A DNA stretch of 64,000 nucleotides, from assembly GCA_950097015.1 (NCBI GenBank), contig CATNEN010000014.1, positions 744,001 through 808,000 on the forward strand. Reading direction: 5' to 3'. A program made the translations under genes and the position numbers. Under the pieces are notes generated by a model. That model saw only the letters and a program-made list of their open reading frames with translations, did no database searches and was not told the origin of the DNA. Below, piece by piece: positions 23,097 to 32,574 of the stretch (the first letter of the stretch is position 1; each line of letters begins with the position of its first letter). The stretch comes from Macrostomum hystrix (lineage: Eukaryota > Platyhelminthes > Macrostomidae).

Positions 23097-23517
23097 TGAA
23101 CAGCGCCGAGGGAGTAAGGTCAAGGCGAGGCAATGGCGAGCAAATAGAACAAAGCGGGGAACAAAGCCCCACAGGGGTGCGAGAGTATATTTTTAGCAAT
23201 ATTGTTATAAAACAGTGGTAAGATTAGGAAGTAAAAAAAGGCATGGATAAGGATAAAAAATTGAGCACGCGAGGGCGAGACAAAGCAGCCTGCCCTGAGG
23301 CCCGCGCCCGGCGCTAAAAACACCCCCAAGGGTTGGGGGTGGGGCAGCACAAGCGCATACGCGAGAGAGAGCGGTCGATAAAGGCGGCCCTCCCCCGCCG
23401 CGTTCACTAACCCGGAGTAGCTACGCTACTCTCCACTTAGTGAACAGCGCCGAGGGAGTAAGGCAAAGGCGAGGCAATGGCGAGCAAATAGAACAAAGCG
23501 GGAAACAAAGCCCCAAA
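23097..23517. repeat. Terminal direct repeats and nested inverted repeat of the DIRS-type element
   Basis: A 76-bp sequence (GAACAGCGCCGAGGGAGTAA...) occurs at 23097-23171 and again at 23441-23517, offset 344 bp. Between them, at 23402-23444, arms GTTCACTA and TAGTGAAC enclose GAGTAGC-tac-GCTACTC. Split direct repeats beside the recombinase gene are the known end structure of DIRS/Ngaro-type elements. Confidence 0.75.
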
Positions 23518-24831
23518 CACCAAAAAGGAGGAGTAAGCAGTTAGAAGGTTAGGCTTGGGCGGCATCCGCAAAGGCCTTCAAAACACGCCGAGAGCCACCC
23601 GAGAGCGGCAGGTAGCGCAGAACGGCATTGCTGCGCCAGCCACCCAGCTGCTTCACGTCCTCAACGGTGAGCCCCGCTTCGAAAGCGTGGCAGGCGCCAC
23701 CCCGTCGCATTGAGTGGCCGGAGAACTGGCTGGAAGGCACTCCCGCATCGTCGAGGGGGCGGCGGAGGAGCCGGTTGAAACCTGCAGCTGACATTGTGCG
23801 CCGGCCCTGGCCGGAGCGGAAGCTGAACAGTGGCCAGTCGGGTGTCTTGGTCGAGCAGATGCTGTTGGTGCAGAGATGCTGCGCGAGAGCCTCCGTCGGG
23901 CAGAGCGGGTGACCTCTAGCCAGTCGCGGCAGACGGACGAACTGGTCCCGACGCCCCAGTTGGTTGGTCTTGGACGTCCGGATGCGGAGCTGGACTCCGT
24001 CTCCGTGCCATCGCAAGTCGCTGGCGCGGGCCAGGGAGCGCGGTGAGAACAGGTTAGCGCACCTAAGCAGAGTGATCTTGGCGTCTCTGAACACGTCTGG
24101 CAGGTGAAGGGCGCACAGCAGAGGAGCGAGGGCCTTTTTGAAGTTAATGTGGAGCTCGCTGAAAACTGCGCCCGCATCCAGCTGCCAATTCACGTAAAGC
24201 CAATCGATGATGCAGTTCTCCCGGATGACGCAGCATGCGCCCTCGAGGCAGGAGTCGGACTCTATGATGATCCGGCGGTAGAAATGCGGCCAGATAGGGG
24301 CGCTGAAGAGGGTGGAGACCGCTTGCCTCCACCAAGCCAGGTTGTGCCTTAGGTCGTTGGATACCGGTATGCGGCCTCCTTTACGCCGATCGCAGAGCTG
24401 CAGCAGGTCGCGAAGAAAAGGGCGCGCACGCTTAGCTACGGTGCAGAACCAGCTTAGTTTACCGCACAGACGTTGAAGCTTCTTGCTCGTGATGGTGCTG
24501 CTTGCGTCGCAGTCTCGGATCAGCTCAGTCAGGGCCAGACGCTTGTCATCAGGCAGGTTCATCTGACCTGTAAGCGTGTCGAGCTCGACGCCCAGGAAGA
24601 CAAGCCGCTGGCTGGGCGGGATGACCTTCTTCCAGTTGACTTCCAAGCCGAGCTCCTGGACCAGATTTAGCAGGCGCTCATAGGCCTCTGAACACTCGCT
24701 ATGGGTCGGGGCCGTGACGGCCCAGTCGTCTATATAACCGCAAATGCCGCTGACGCCACTGCGCTGCATGGCGCGGGTGATGGCCTGCGATAGCCGGTTG
24801 AAGTGGTATACGGACGCTGCAGCCCCATGAT
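23097..24831 (-). mobile_element. DIRS-type element, 5' truncated and internally deleted, with terminal repeats
   Basis: One frame runs on the minus strand from about 24831 to 23549. It starts late in reverse transcriptase (GAAASVYHFNRLSQAI; catalytic ICGYIDDWAV; LVFLGVELDTLTGQM), continues through RNase H (IIIESDSCLEGACCVI; AVFSELHINFKKALAPLL) and passes without a stop into a tyrosine recombinase (FSPRSLARASDLRW; RTSKTNQLG; SGHSMRRGGACHAFEAG; LGGWRSNAVLRYL). The catalytic Arg, HxxR and Tyr boxes are present, but the N-terminal half of the recombinase is missing, so the frame is an internal-deletion fusion. Downstream are two 76-bp direct repeats and an inverted repeat. The 5' part is cut at the Helitron side. 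Confidence 0.85.
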
Positions 24832-25428
24832 GAAAAAATTCCATCAAATGCCAGTTTTCATTCGAATATCTATATATATAAAAGTGAAAACTCTGTCTGT
24901 CTGTCTGTCTGTCTGTGTGCAACCTTTTGTCTTTATAGACGCCGAAACCGCTCAACCAAATCGCACCAAACTTTGCACATACCTAAAACCACCTACGCTG
25001 AGTGCAATAGGCTACTCAAATTCCCGAAAAATCATTTCCTTCCTGCTCAAAAGTGCAAAAAACTGCTCAAAAATCGTCAAAAAATCACTCAATTCGACAT
25101 ATCGTCGCCCCACTTTGTTAGATTTTCTCCAAATTTGATCCACTTACACTTTACATGTTTTCCAACAATGCTGTCAATTTTGAACATCTCTACTCAATCC
25201 AGAGCAAAGCTGCCTCATCTCAAAGTGAGTCACTTTTTGTTTTCCGAGGACAGCCACCCCAACTCCCCTCCGCCACTCTGCGGGCCAAATTTTATTACAG
25301 CCACCCCCTCCCTTTCCCGGGCGCCGAAGCCCCAGACTGTACATTGTATTTCAAGCCGTGAATGTACACAGCCCAAACCCCTAGACTGTCTACTGGCCCC
25401 CAAGCAGCACTAATACTGAGTGCGGTGA

Positions 25429-26478
25429 GTGCGGTGGCGTCCCAGTGCGCAGGGCTCTCCGGTCGATATTTCTCTCCAGCCAGCCTGGGATAGAAGAAAG
25501 AGAGAGGCTGGCGATCAACTGATGGGTGGTGTCACTCTGCTGCTGTCTGGAGACTTTAGACAGACGCTGCCTGTGATTCCGCGTGGCACTCCTGCTGATG
25601 AGATTAATGCTTGCCTAAAATCATCTCACCTGTGGCCATCGGTTGTGAAGTTGCACCTACGAACAAACATGAGAGCTACAATTCAAGGAGACGAAACAGC
25701 TCATGAGTTCTCTGCCAATCTATTGCGAATCGGCAATGGTCTGCTGGAGATTAGCACCGAGGATGGGCAGTCATCGATCGCTACAATCGGAACCATTGGG
25801 CAGTCAGTGCAGGAGCTCAAGGCAAAAGTTTACCCGAACCTGATGGTTCGATATGCTGACGTTGACTGGCTGTCAGAGAGGGCAATTCTGTGTCCTAGAA
25901 ATGATGCCGCCAACGAAATTAACTACCAACTGCTTCAGGAGTTGCCAGGTGCAGTTTTCACCTACAAGTCAATTGATACAACGTTGACTGATGACACCGC
26001 TGTGGAGTATCCTGTTGAGTTTCTGAACTCTCTAGATCCTCCTGGAACTCCATCGCACAACTTGCAGCTGAAAGTTGGGGCACCAATTATGCTCCTCCGC
26101 AACCTGAATGCGCCAAGGCTGTGTAACGGCACCAGACTGATAGTCAGGCGGCTCTTCCCACACGTGATTGAGGCCACGATAATGACTGGATCTGGCAGAG
26201 GAGAGTCTGTGTTCGTTCCCCGGATTCCAATTATCCCCACGGACCTGCCATTTCAGTTCAAGCGACTGCAGTTCCCTGTGAGAGTGTGCTTTGCGATGAC
26301 TATTAACAAGGCTCAGGGACAGTCGCTGAAGGTGGCTGGCATCAACCTGGAGACTCCTTGCTTCTCGCATGGGCAGCTTTATGTCGCCTGCTCCCGTGTT
26401 GGAACTCCAGCTGGCCTATTCATTTTCGCACCAAGGGGAAGAACGAAGAATGTGGTGTATCCCCAGGCCTTGAGGTGA
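25429..26478 (+). pseudogene. Helitron Pif1-like helicase, C-terminal fragment
   Basis: The open frame is 349 codons; the helicase homology begins near residue 35. Motifs: LLSGDFRQTLPVIPRG (helicase motif III region), LHLRTNMRA, ERAILCPRNDAANEIN, GAPIMLLRNLNAPRLCNGTR, CFAMTINKAQGQSL (motif V) and QLYVACSRVGTPAGL (motif VI). The Walker A half and the entire Rep nuclease are missing, so it cannot mobilise itself. The last half is unbroken, which suggests fairly recent loss. The first 30 codons come from non-homologous DNA. Confidence 0.9.
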
Positions 26479-26630
26479 CTCGCAAGCAATTAATAGAAAA
26501 GTAGTCACGAATTGACCTTGACCTGTCTAACTCTAAACTCTGAAACAGTTTAATTTTGTTTCTTTGACATTGTTATTGTTATGCCATGGCTATTTTCCTT
26601 ATGTATACGCGTGTACATGCATACTGTATA

Positions 26631-26891
26631 CAGAGGCAGATTTAGGGGGGGGGGCGGGGGGACAGTCGCCCCCCTAAATTTTAATCATGGGAATAAGATG
26701 CCCCCACCATGCACCCCCACACCTTTTCGGCCGCTGGCGCCCCTTTTTCAGCCGCTGGCTCCCGTTTTTCAGCCGCTGGCGCCCTTTCTTGGCTCCTGGC
26801 GCCCTTTTTCGGCCGCTGGCACCCCCTCTGTGATTCTCATGGCGCTCCCCTGACAGACCGCCCCAAAACAAAATTCCTGGATCTGCCACTG
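26631..26891. mobile_element. hAT-type MITE inside the Helitron
   Basis: Terminal inverted repeats are CAGAGGCAGATTTA (left) and TGGATCTGCCACTG (right), imperfect mirror images. They are flanked by a perfect 8-bp target duplication ACTGTATA at 26623-26630 and 26892-26899. An 8-bp duplication with CAG...CTG ends is the hAT signature. The interior is G/C-run rich with a short repeat of GGCGCCC. It has no coding capacity. Confidence 0.9.
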
Positions 26892-27187
26892 ACTGTATAG
26901 AGGAGTGGCTAAGAGACATGTTTCTAAAGAAGTAATCAAGAGGGGGCTGTTTGGACAAACTTTTCACTTATTTTTTACTTAAAACGCCCTTAAACAAACT
27001 CTTCACTTTTCATTAATGCAGTAAATAAATAAATGGTGACCTTCACTATAAAGTTAATACAGAGACGTGAATTGCTTACTGCTTTGCTTTAAATTTCTGC
27101 CCCAAAAACAACGGGCAAAAAAAGCTAGTAATATATATATATAGATAATATATAATATATAAGCTATATATTATCTGTGGTGTCTCC

Positions 27188-27420
27188 TGTTAGACATGGG
27201 TATCACATGTTAATGACCCTCACCCTCATGGTTTTCACCTGTTAGACCTGTTAGACTTGGGTATCACCTGTTAGACATGGGTATCACCTGTTAGACGTGG
27301 GTATCACCTGTTAGACATGGGTATCAGCTGTTAGACATGGGTGTCACATGTTGGACATGGGTGTCACATGTTAGACATGGGTATCACCTGTTAGACATGT
27401 GAATCACCTGTTAGACACTA
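27188..27420. repeat. 20-bp tandem repeat, left paralogous copy
   Basis: About 11 copies of ACCTGTTAGACATGGGTATC; the counterpart in the full ADAM gene (46262-46815) has about 27 copies. It is the left limit of the duplicated segment. Confidence 0.9.
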
Positions 27421-27769
27421 TACTCACGTTGTTGACGATTCCAATAATGCTCTGTACCGCATCAATCACAACCGATGAGCTCATGGAGTGCATATTGTAC
27501 TGCAATGAGAAGTGAGCAGCTGGACTATTACTCTAGTAAAGTTATTTTTTGGACCTAAATAAGGCCACAATTATTCACATCGGAAACGCTAATCGTTGCT
27601 AAGGCCCTCTAGTATCCATGGTTACCCCGATGGCAAACAAAATATCTCTTAATTTGCATAACATCTCGCACAGCATTAGAATCTTGAGCAACGAGCAAGC
27701 AAAACAGTTTGCAATATGAAAAACTGTCTTGACCACGTTACTCTAGTCGATTGCCTCGCCTAATGTCTA

Positions 27770-27960
27770 TGGTACACCCACATGACCTGGCCTAATGTCT
27801 ATGGTACACCCACATGACCTGGCCTAATGTCTATGGTACACCCACATGACCCGGCCTAATGTCTATGGTACACCCACATGACCTGGCCTAATGTCTATGG
27901 TACACCCACATGACCTGGCCTAATGTCTATGGTACACCCACATGACCTGGCCTAATGTCA
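27770..27960. repeat. 32-bp tandem repeat, left paralogous copy
   Basis: Six copies of CTGGCCTAATGTCTATGGTA then CACCCACATGAC, in intron 7 of the truncated ADAM copy. The counterpart at 47150-47515 has about eleven. Confidence 0.9.
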
Positions 27961-28224
27961 ATGCTTCTCCCTCAAGTCTTTCCAAAGCTAGTCGCTACTG
28001 TTATTATATGCTATATTAACATCAAATTATAAATGTTACACTCACAAACCAATAATCAGCGATGATGTAGAGCTGCATAATGAATGGGCCGCCACTACTG
28101 ATCACCTTCCTGCTCAGCTTTATGGACCGGGTCTCGGACTTTGCTAAGCGCCGGTGCCTCTGTATTTGAGTTTTGAACAAGCAAAGGCGAGTAGAATTAA
28201 CGGAATTGATTCAGTCAGTCTGTC

Positions 28225-28380
28225 TGTGTTAGCTTGATCAGTCCATGGACTGGGTGCCGTCACACTCACTCAAATTTCTATCCGAGCTAATGCTGCTAAT
28301 GCTGCTAATGCGGTTAGGAGTCCGAAGCTCTGCGCCAAAACCTCATGAGCATACGCTTTCAATGTTGGGTCACCAAGAAG
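28225..28380 (+). mobile_element. SINE family 2 fragment
   Basis: The segment CAGTCCATGGACTGGGTGCC...AAATTTCTATCC...GCTAATGCTGCTAATG matches the element at 43785-43980 (CAGTCCGTGGACTGAGTGCT...AAATTTCCACGCC...GATGCTGCTAG). It is also present at the orthologous place in the other ADAM copy (47813-47970), so it is older than the duplication. Confidence 0.55.
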
Positions 28381-29029
28381 CATAGAATTTGCAAAGCTAA
28401 GCCTCATCTATATAACTCTTGATTTTTAACTGGCTAACATGATCAAGCTGAACAGCAAGTTGACACTTGAATGGCACCAGTCATAAATACTTTTGCTATT
28501 CTGCCCCATTCTATCTGTTGGTCAGCTTTATCAACAATGGGAACAGCCATCCATCTGACATTATCCTTAATCCTTGGGATATAGAATAGTGACTCATAGA
28601 ATAATTAGTCACTTTCAAAATTGGGCTCTTGAACTCTATTAATCCAAATAATGGCTTACCTGTAATAAAACGCTGCCACCAAGCATTTTGGTCAGTTGCT
28701 GTGGACTTACTGGAAGTTATGGTGAACCCCATCTACTTATTCATTGAGCATCTCAATATATTTCTAAAGTGATGTAAATGAAAGCAAAAATCATACTCAC
28801 GTGCAGCAATCCGCTTATTCAGCACATCATAGGCCGATTCCAATGCTTGACGCTGCTTCCAACCGACACTTGAAGGATACAAGTTGAGCTGGTACACCTG
28901 CCAGCTTGAGTCACGCAGCCGCATGCGATGCCCGGTGGCTTGAATATAGCCCAGGTGAGTGATGTTGATTGACAGCATGCCACTGTCAATGAGGGTTGGA
29001 TTCAGCTGCCCGGGTAAATGATCTGCATG

Positions 29030-30760
29030 GCTGTCTGCTCTGGGCTGTCTGTTCTGGGCTGTCTGATCTGGGCTGTCTGTTCTGGGCTGTCTGTTCTGGG
29101 GTGTCTGTTCTGGGGTGTCTGTTCTGGGGTGTCTGATCTGGGCGGTCTGTTCTGGGGTGTCTGTTCTGGGGTGTCTGTTCTGGGGTGTCTGTTCTGGGCG
29201 TCTGTTCTGGGCTGTCTGTTCTGGGCTGTCTGTTCTGGGCTGTCTGTTCTAGAGTGTCTGTTCTGTGGTGTCTGCTCTGAAGTGTCTGTTCTGGGGTGTC
29301 TTTTCTGGACTGTCTGTTCTGGACTGTCTGTTCTGGGCTGTCTGTTCTGGGCTGTCTGTTCTGGGCTGTATGTTCTGGGCTGTCTATTCTGGGCTGTCTG
29401 TTCTAGGCTGTCTGTTCTGGGGTGTCCGTTCTTGGCTGTCTGTTCTGGGCTGTCTGTTCTGGGCTGTCTGTTCTTGGATGTCTGATCTGGGGTGTCTGAT
29501 CTGAAGTGTCACTTTTGACGTGTCTTCTGGGGCGTCTGTTCTGGAGTGTCTGATCTGGGGTGTTTGTTCTGGGTGTCTGATCTGGGGTGTCTGTTCTGGG
29601 ATGTCTTCTGGGTTGTCTGTTCTCGGGTGTCTTCTGAGGTGTCTGTTTTCGGGAGTCCGTTCTGCATAGCTTTCTGTTCTGGGCTGTCTGTTCTGAGGTG
29701 CGTGTGTCTGGGGTGTCTGTTCTGGGCTGTCTGTTCTGGGCTGTCTGTTCTGGGCTGTCTTTTCTGGGGTGTCCGTTTTGGGGTGTCTGTTCTAGGGTGT
29801 CTGTTCTGTGGTGTCTGCTCTGAAGTGTCTGTTCTGGACTGACAGTTTTAGGCTGTCTGTTCTGGTATGTCTTTTCTGACGTGTCAGTTTTGGGGTGTCT
29901 GATTTGGGTTGTGTATTTCTGGGGTGTCTGATCTGGGTGTCTTCTGAGGTGTCTGTTTTCGGGAGTCCGTTCTGCATAGCTTTCTGTTCTGGGCTGTCTG
30001 TTCTGAGGTGCGTGTGTCTGGGGTGTCTGTTCTGGGCTGTCTGTTCTGGGCTGTCTGTTCTGGGCTGTCTTTTCTGGGGTGTCCGTTTTGGGGTGTCTGT
30101 TCTAGGGTGTCTGTTCTGTGGTGTCTGCTCTGAAGTGTCTGTTCTGGACTGACAGTTTTAGGCTGTCTGTTCTGGTATGTCTTTTCTGACGTGTCAGTTT
30201 TGGGGTGTCTGATTTGGGTTGTGTATTTCTGGGGTGTCTGATCTGGGTGTCTTCTGAGGTGTCTGTTCTCGGGAGTCAGTTCTGCATGGCTTTCTGTTCT
30301 GGGCTGCCTGTTCAGGGCTGTCTGTTCTGGGGTGTCTGTTCTGGGGTGTCTGTTCTAGGGTGTCTGTTCTGTGGTGTCTGTTCTGTGGTGTCTGTTCTGA
30401 GGTGTGTGTATCTGGGGTGTCCGTTCTAGGCTGTCTTCTGGGGCGTCTGCTCTGGGTTGCCTGCTCTAAGGTGTCTGCTCTGGGATGTCTGAACTGCATG
30501 GCTGTCTATTCTGGGCTGTCTTCTGGGTGCCTGATCTGGGGTATCTGTTCTTGGGTGTGTGTATCTAGGGTGTGTGTATCTGGGGTGTCTGATCTGTGGT
30601 GTCTGATCTGCGGTGTCTGCTCTCTGGTATCTGATCTGGGGCTTCTGCTCTGGGGTATTTGATCTAGGGTGTCTGCTCTGGGGTATTTGATCTCGGGTGT
30701 CTGATCTGAGCTAGGTGTCTGTTAATTCTGGTGTGTCTGATCTGCATATCTGTATGTTCT
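29030..30760. repeat. 14-bp tandem array with a 310-bp higher-order repeat, left paralogous copy
   Basis: Over 100 variants of TCTGTTCTGGGGTG, in intron 4 of the truncated ADAM copy. A block containing gggagtccgttctgcatagc occurs at about 29641 and 29951 with the same variant order, defining a 310-bp higher-order unit. That duplication is absent from the paralogue (48605-49410). Confidence 0.9.
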
Positions 30761-31219
30761 TGAGTGTCTGTTCTGGGTGTCCGTTCTCACCGCAGCAGGT
30801 CAGAGCAGAGTGACACAAGGCCTGGCTGAGTCACATTGCCCAACTGGGCAGTCCCAGACTCAATCGGCCACGCTGAGTAGTGGCACTGAGAGCGATGTCG
30901 CGATTTGGTGGCCTGGGATCGACTCCCCACGATTCGAACTGGGAACTCTTCAGGTCTGGAAAAGTATTTAACAAAGAGCTGCTACAAAGAGGCTTGCAGC
31001 AATAGGTCGTATTCGAGCTTCATCAAAAAGTATAAAAGTGCATTTGTGCTTACCTTCTCACCGCCAGGTAGAATGAGAACCGGCGCAGCGATGGCATAGC
31101 AACAATCTCTAAGACCAAATTTCTGCCGATTTTCTGAAGCGGTAAAATCGAACTCACAATTTTGAAAACAATGAAACAATTTCAAGCCTCCGGTGTGTAA
31201 CAGCTGGCACAGCCTTCTG

Positions 31220-31725
31220 TCGACAGGGGCAGCCTTCTACTGATACGGCAACCTTCCACGGACAGGGCTATCCACTGACAGGACTACCTTCCACTGACAG
31301 GGCTAACTTCCACTGACAGGGCTACCCTCCACTGACAGGGCAACCTCCCACTGACAGGGCTAACTTCCACTGACAGGGCAACCTTCCACTGACAGGGCAA
31401 CCTCCCACTGACAGGGCAACCTTCGACTGACAGGGCTAACTTCCACTGACAGGGCTACCTTCGACTGACAGGGCTAACTTCCACTGACAGGGCAACATTC
31501 GACTGACAGGGCAACCTTCCACTGAAAGGGCAACCTTTCACTGACAGGGCAACCTCCCACTGACAGGCTACCTCCCACTGACAGGGCTAACTTCCACTGA
31601 CAGGGCTACCTTCGACTGACAGGGCTAACTTCCACTGACTACCTCCCACTGACAGGGCTACCTTCCACTGACAGGGCAACCTTCCACTCACAGGGCAACC
31701 TTCCACTGACAGGGAAACTTCCCAA
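31220..31725. repeat. 20-bp tandem repeat, left paralogous copy
   Basis: About 25 copies of CTTCCACTGACAGGGCTAAC, in intron 2 of the truncated ADAM copy. The counterpart at 49855-50215 is shorter. Confidence 0.9.
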
Positions 31726-32130
31726 TGAGGCTCAACCACTCAAATCAACAAAGTTTCATATGTAGGCTTCACCTTCTAGCCATTTGTTGGTGCAAGATTT
31801 TAACGCAATGAGGTTAGTAACAGTACGAGTGATGGCATTTGATGGCACAGAACATATGCATCTGTTCCAATTTGCTCATCGTTAACGATTGTGCACACTC
31901 GCTTTAATTTTAGTCCAACAATACCAAATCTCTAAAATGTTTTCTTGCTAAAAGGGTTTAGTTCAATCATTTTAGATTTTACTTACCCGGCTTGGCTGAA
32001 CTTCCTGACCATCGTTGGCCTGAAATGTTCTCATCTTGGCCAGCAAGGTTAATGGCCTGGTTGAGTCCGCTGAAATTGCAGTTGAGAAGGCTAGAAATTC
32101 AGTGGCAATCATTGCTTTTGTAGCTTTCCA

Positions 32131-32574
32131 GCTTGTATTTTGTAAAATATGCTCGCTAATTACTTTTAAATTGTGTTGTCATTTCAAATAATGCATTTAA
32201 AACTGAGCACACTCAAAATAGTTAAAAGGATTGTGAGTACTCACCGATTGCGCAGTTGGAACACAGCAGGATGATAAATTTAGCTATTAATGTGATACAA
32301 AGAAGGCTATGGAGTTCACTGGCATGACTTATTGGCATGTTTACACAAAAAGTTGTAGCGATTCAACCAGTGGAATAGTCAATCGTCAATATATATAAAA
32401 TTCATGCAATTTGAAACCCGATGTATATAGTTTCAGGATTGGAAAGGCTCATAGACTAAAACAGCGGGCACGGAAAGTCGATTTGTGCCCGCTGCCGGGG
32501 GATTTCGTCTATGTCCAAAGCAACGGAAATATTGCTGCAAAGCCAAGAAATCATTAGAGAGCTGCTATCTATTG
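32131..32574. repeat. 444-bp direct repeat, copy A (carries promoter region and exon 1 of the ADAM copy)
   Basis: Starts GCTTGTATTTTGTAAAATAT and ends GAGCTGCTATCTATTG. The same sequence recurs at 34288-34731 (copy B) and once, without an insert, at about 50622-51064. It contains ADAM exon 1 (minus strand 32338-32245) and about 235 bp upstream of it. Confidence 0.95.
32388..32402 (-). promoter_or_regulatory. Possible TATA element upstream of ADAM exon 1
   Basis: On the minus strand TTTTATATATATTG lies about 50-65 bp before the ATG at 32338. It is kept in the other two copies of this segment (near 34550 and 50880). Position and conservation fit a core promoter, but no initiator is proven. Confidence 0.3.

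Larger units (their letters stand above)
24869..27128 (+). mobile_element. Helitron, internally deleted (2.26 kb)
   Basis: The 5' end is TC followed by TATATATATAAAAGTGAAAA and (TCTG)n, then gacgccgaaaccgctcaacc, a typical animal Helitron left end. The 3' end is a short GCCC...GGGC stem at about 27100-27117 followed by AAAAAAAGCTAG and a T, matching the hairpin plus CTRR rule. The flanks are A on the left and T on the right. Only the helicase C-terminal part remains inside (about 25520-26478); the Rep domain is gone. Confidence 0.85.
27428..32338 (-). pseudogene. Truncated ADAM paralogue: signal peptide, prodomain, first strand of the protease domain only
   Basis: Eight exons match exons 1-8 of the full ADAM gene: 32338-32245, 32069-31987, 31133-31054, 30955-30791, 28982-28801, 28709-28660, 28159-28046 and 27499-27428. 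All are GT-AG with matching phases and no stops. They encode a signal peptide (LLCITLIAKFIILLC), the ADAM prodomain (CHYSAWPI...LGNVTQPGLVSLCSDLL; GMLSINITHLGYIQ) and the entry to the protease fold (FIMQLYIIADYWF). Exon 7 is 24 nt shorter than in the full gene, keeping frame. Downstream of exon 8 the duplicated segment ends in a satellite and a Helitron follows, so the protease, disintegrin and membrane parts are absent. A transcript could at most give a secreted prodomain. A second copy of exon 1 lies at 34495-34402. Confidence 0.85.

Noticed and set aside
29018..30662. Cys/Leu/Val-rich frames (SVLGCLFWAV repeats), membrane-protein-like
   Set aside because: Translations of the 14-bp array within an intron of the ADAM copy.
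30791..30955. tRNA-like B-box sequence (GTTCGAATCG) on the minus strand, first read as a SINE
   Set aside because: Splice sites and phase make it ADAM prodomain exon 4 (CHYSAW, SLCSDLL), conserved in both copies at 49425-49589.
27188..31725. Regularly spaced repeats resembling a CRISPR array
   Set aside because: Units are head-to-tail without unique spacers, in a spliced eukaryotic gene; these are satellites.
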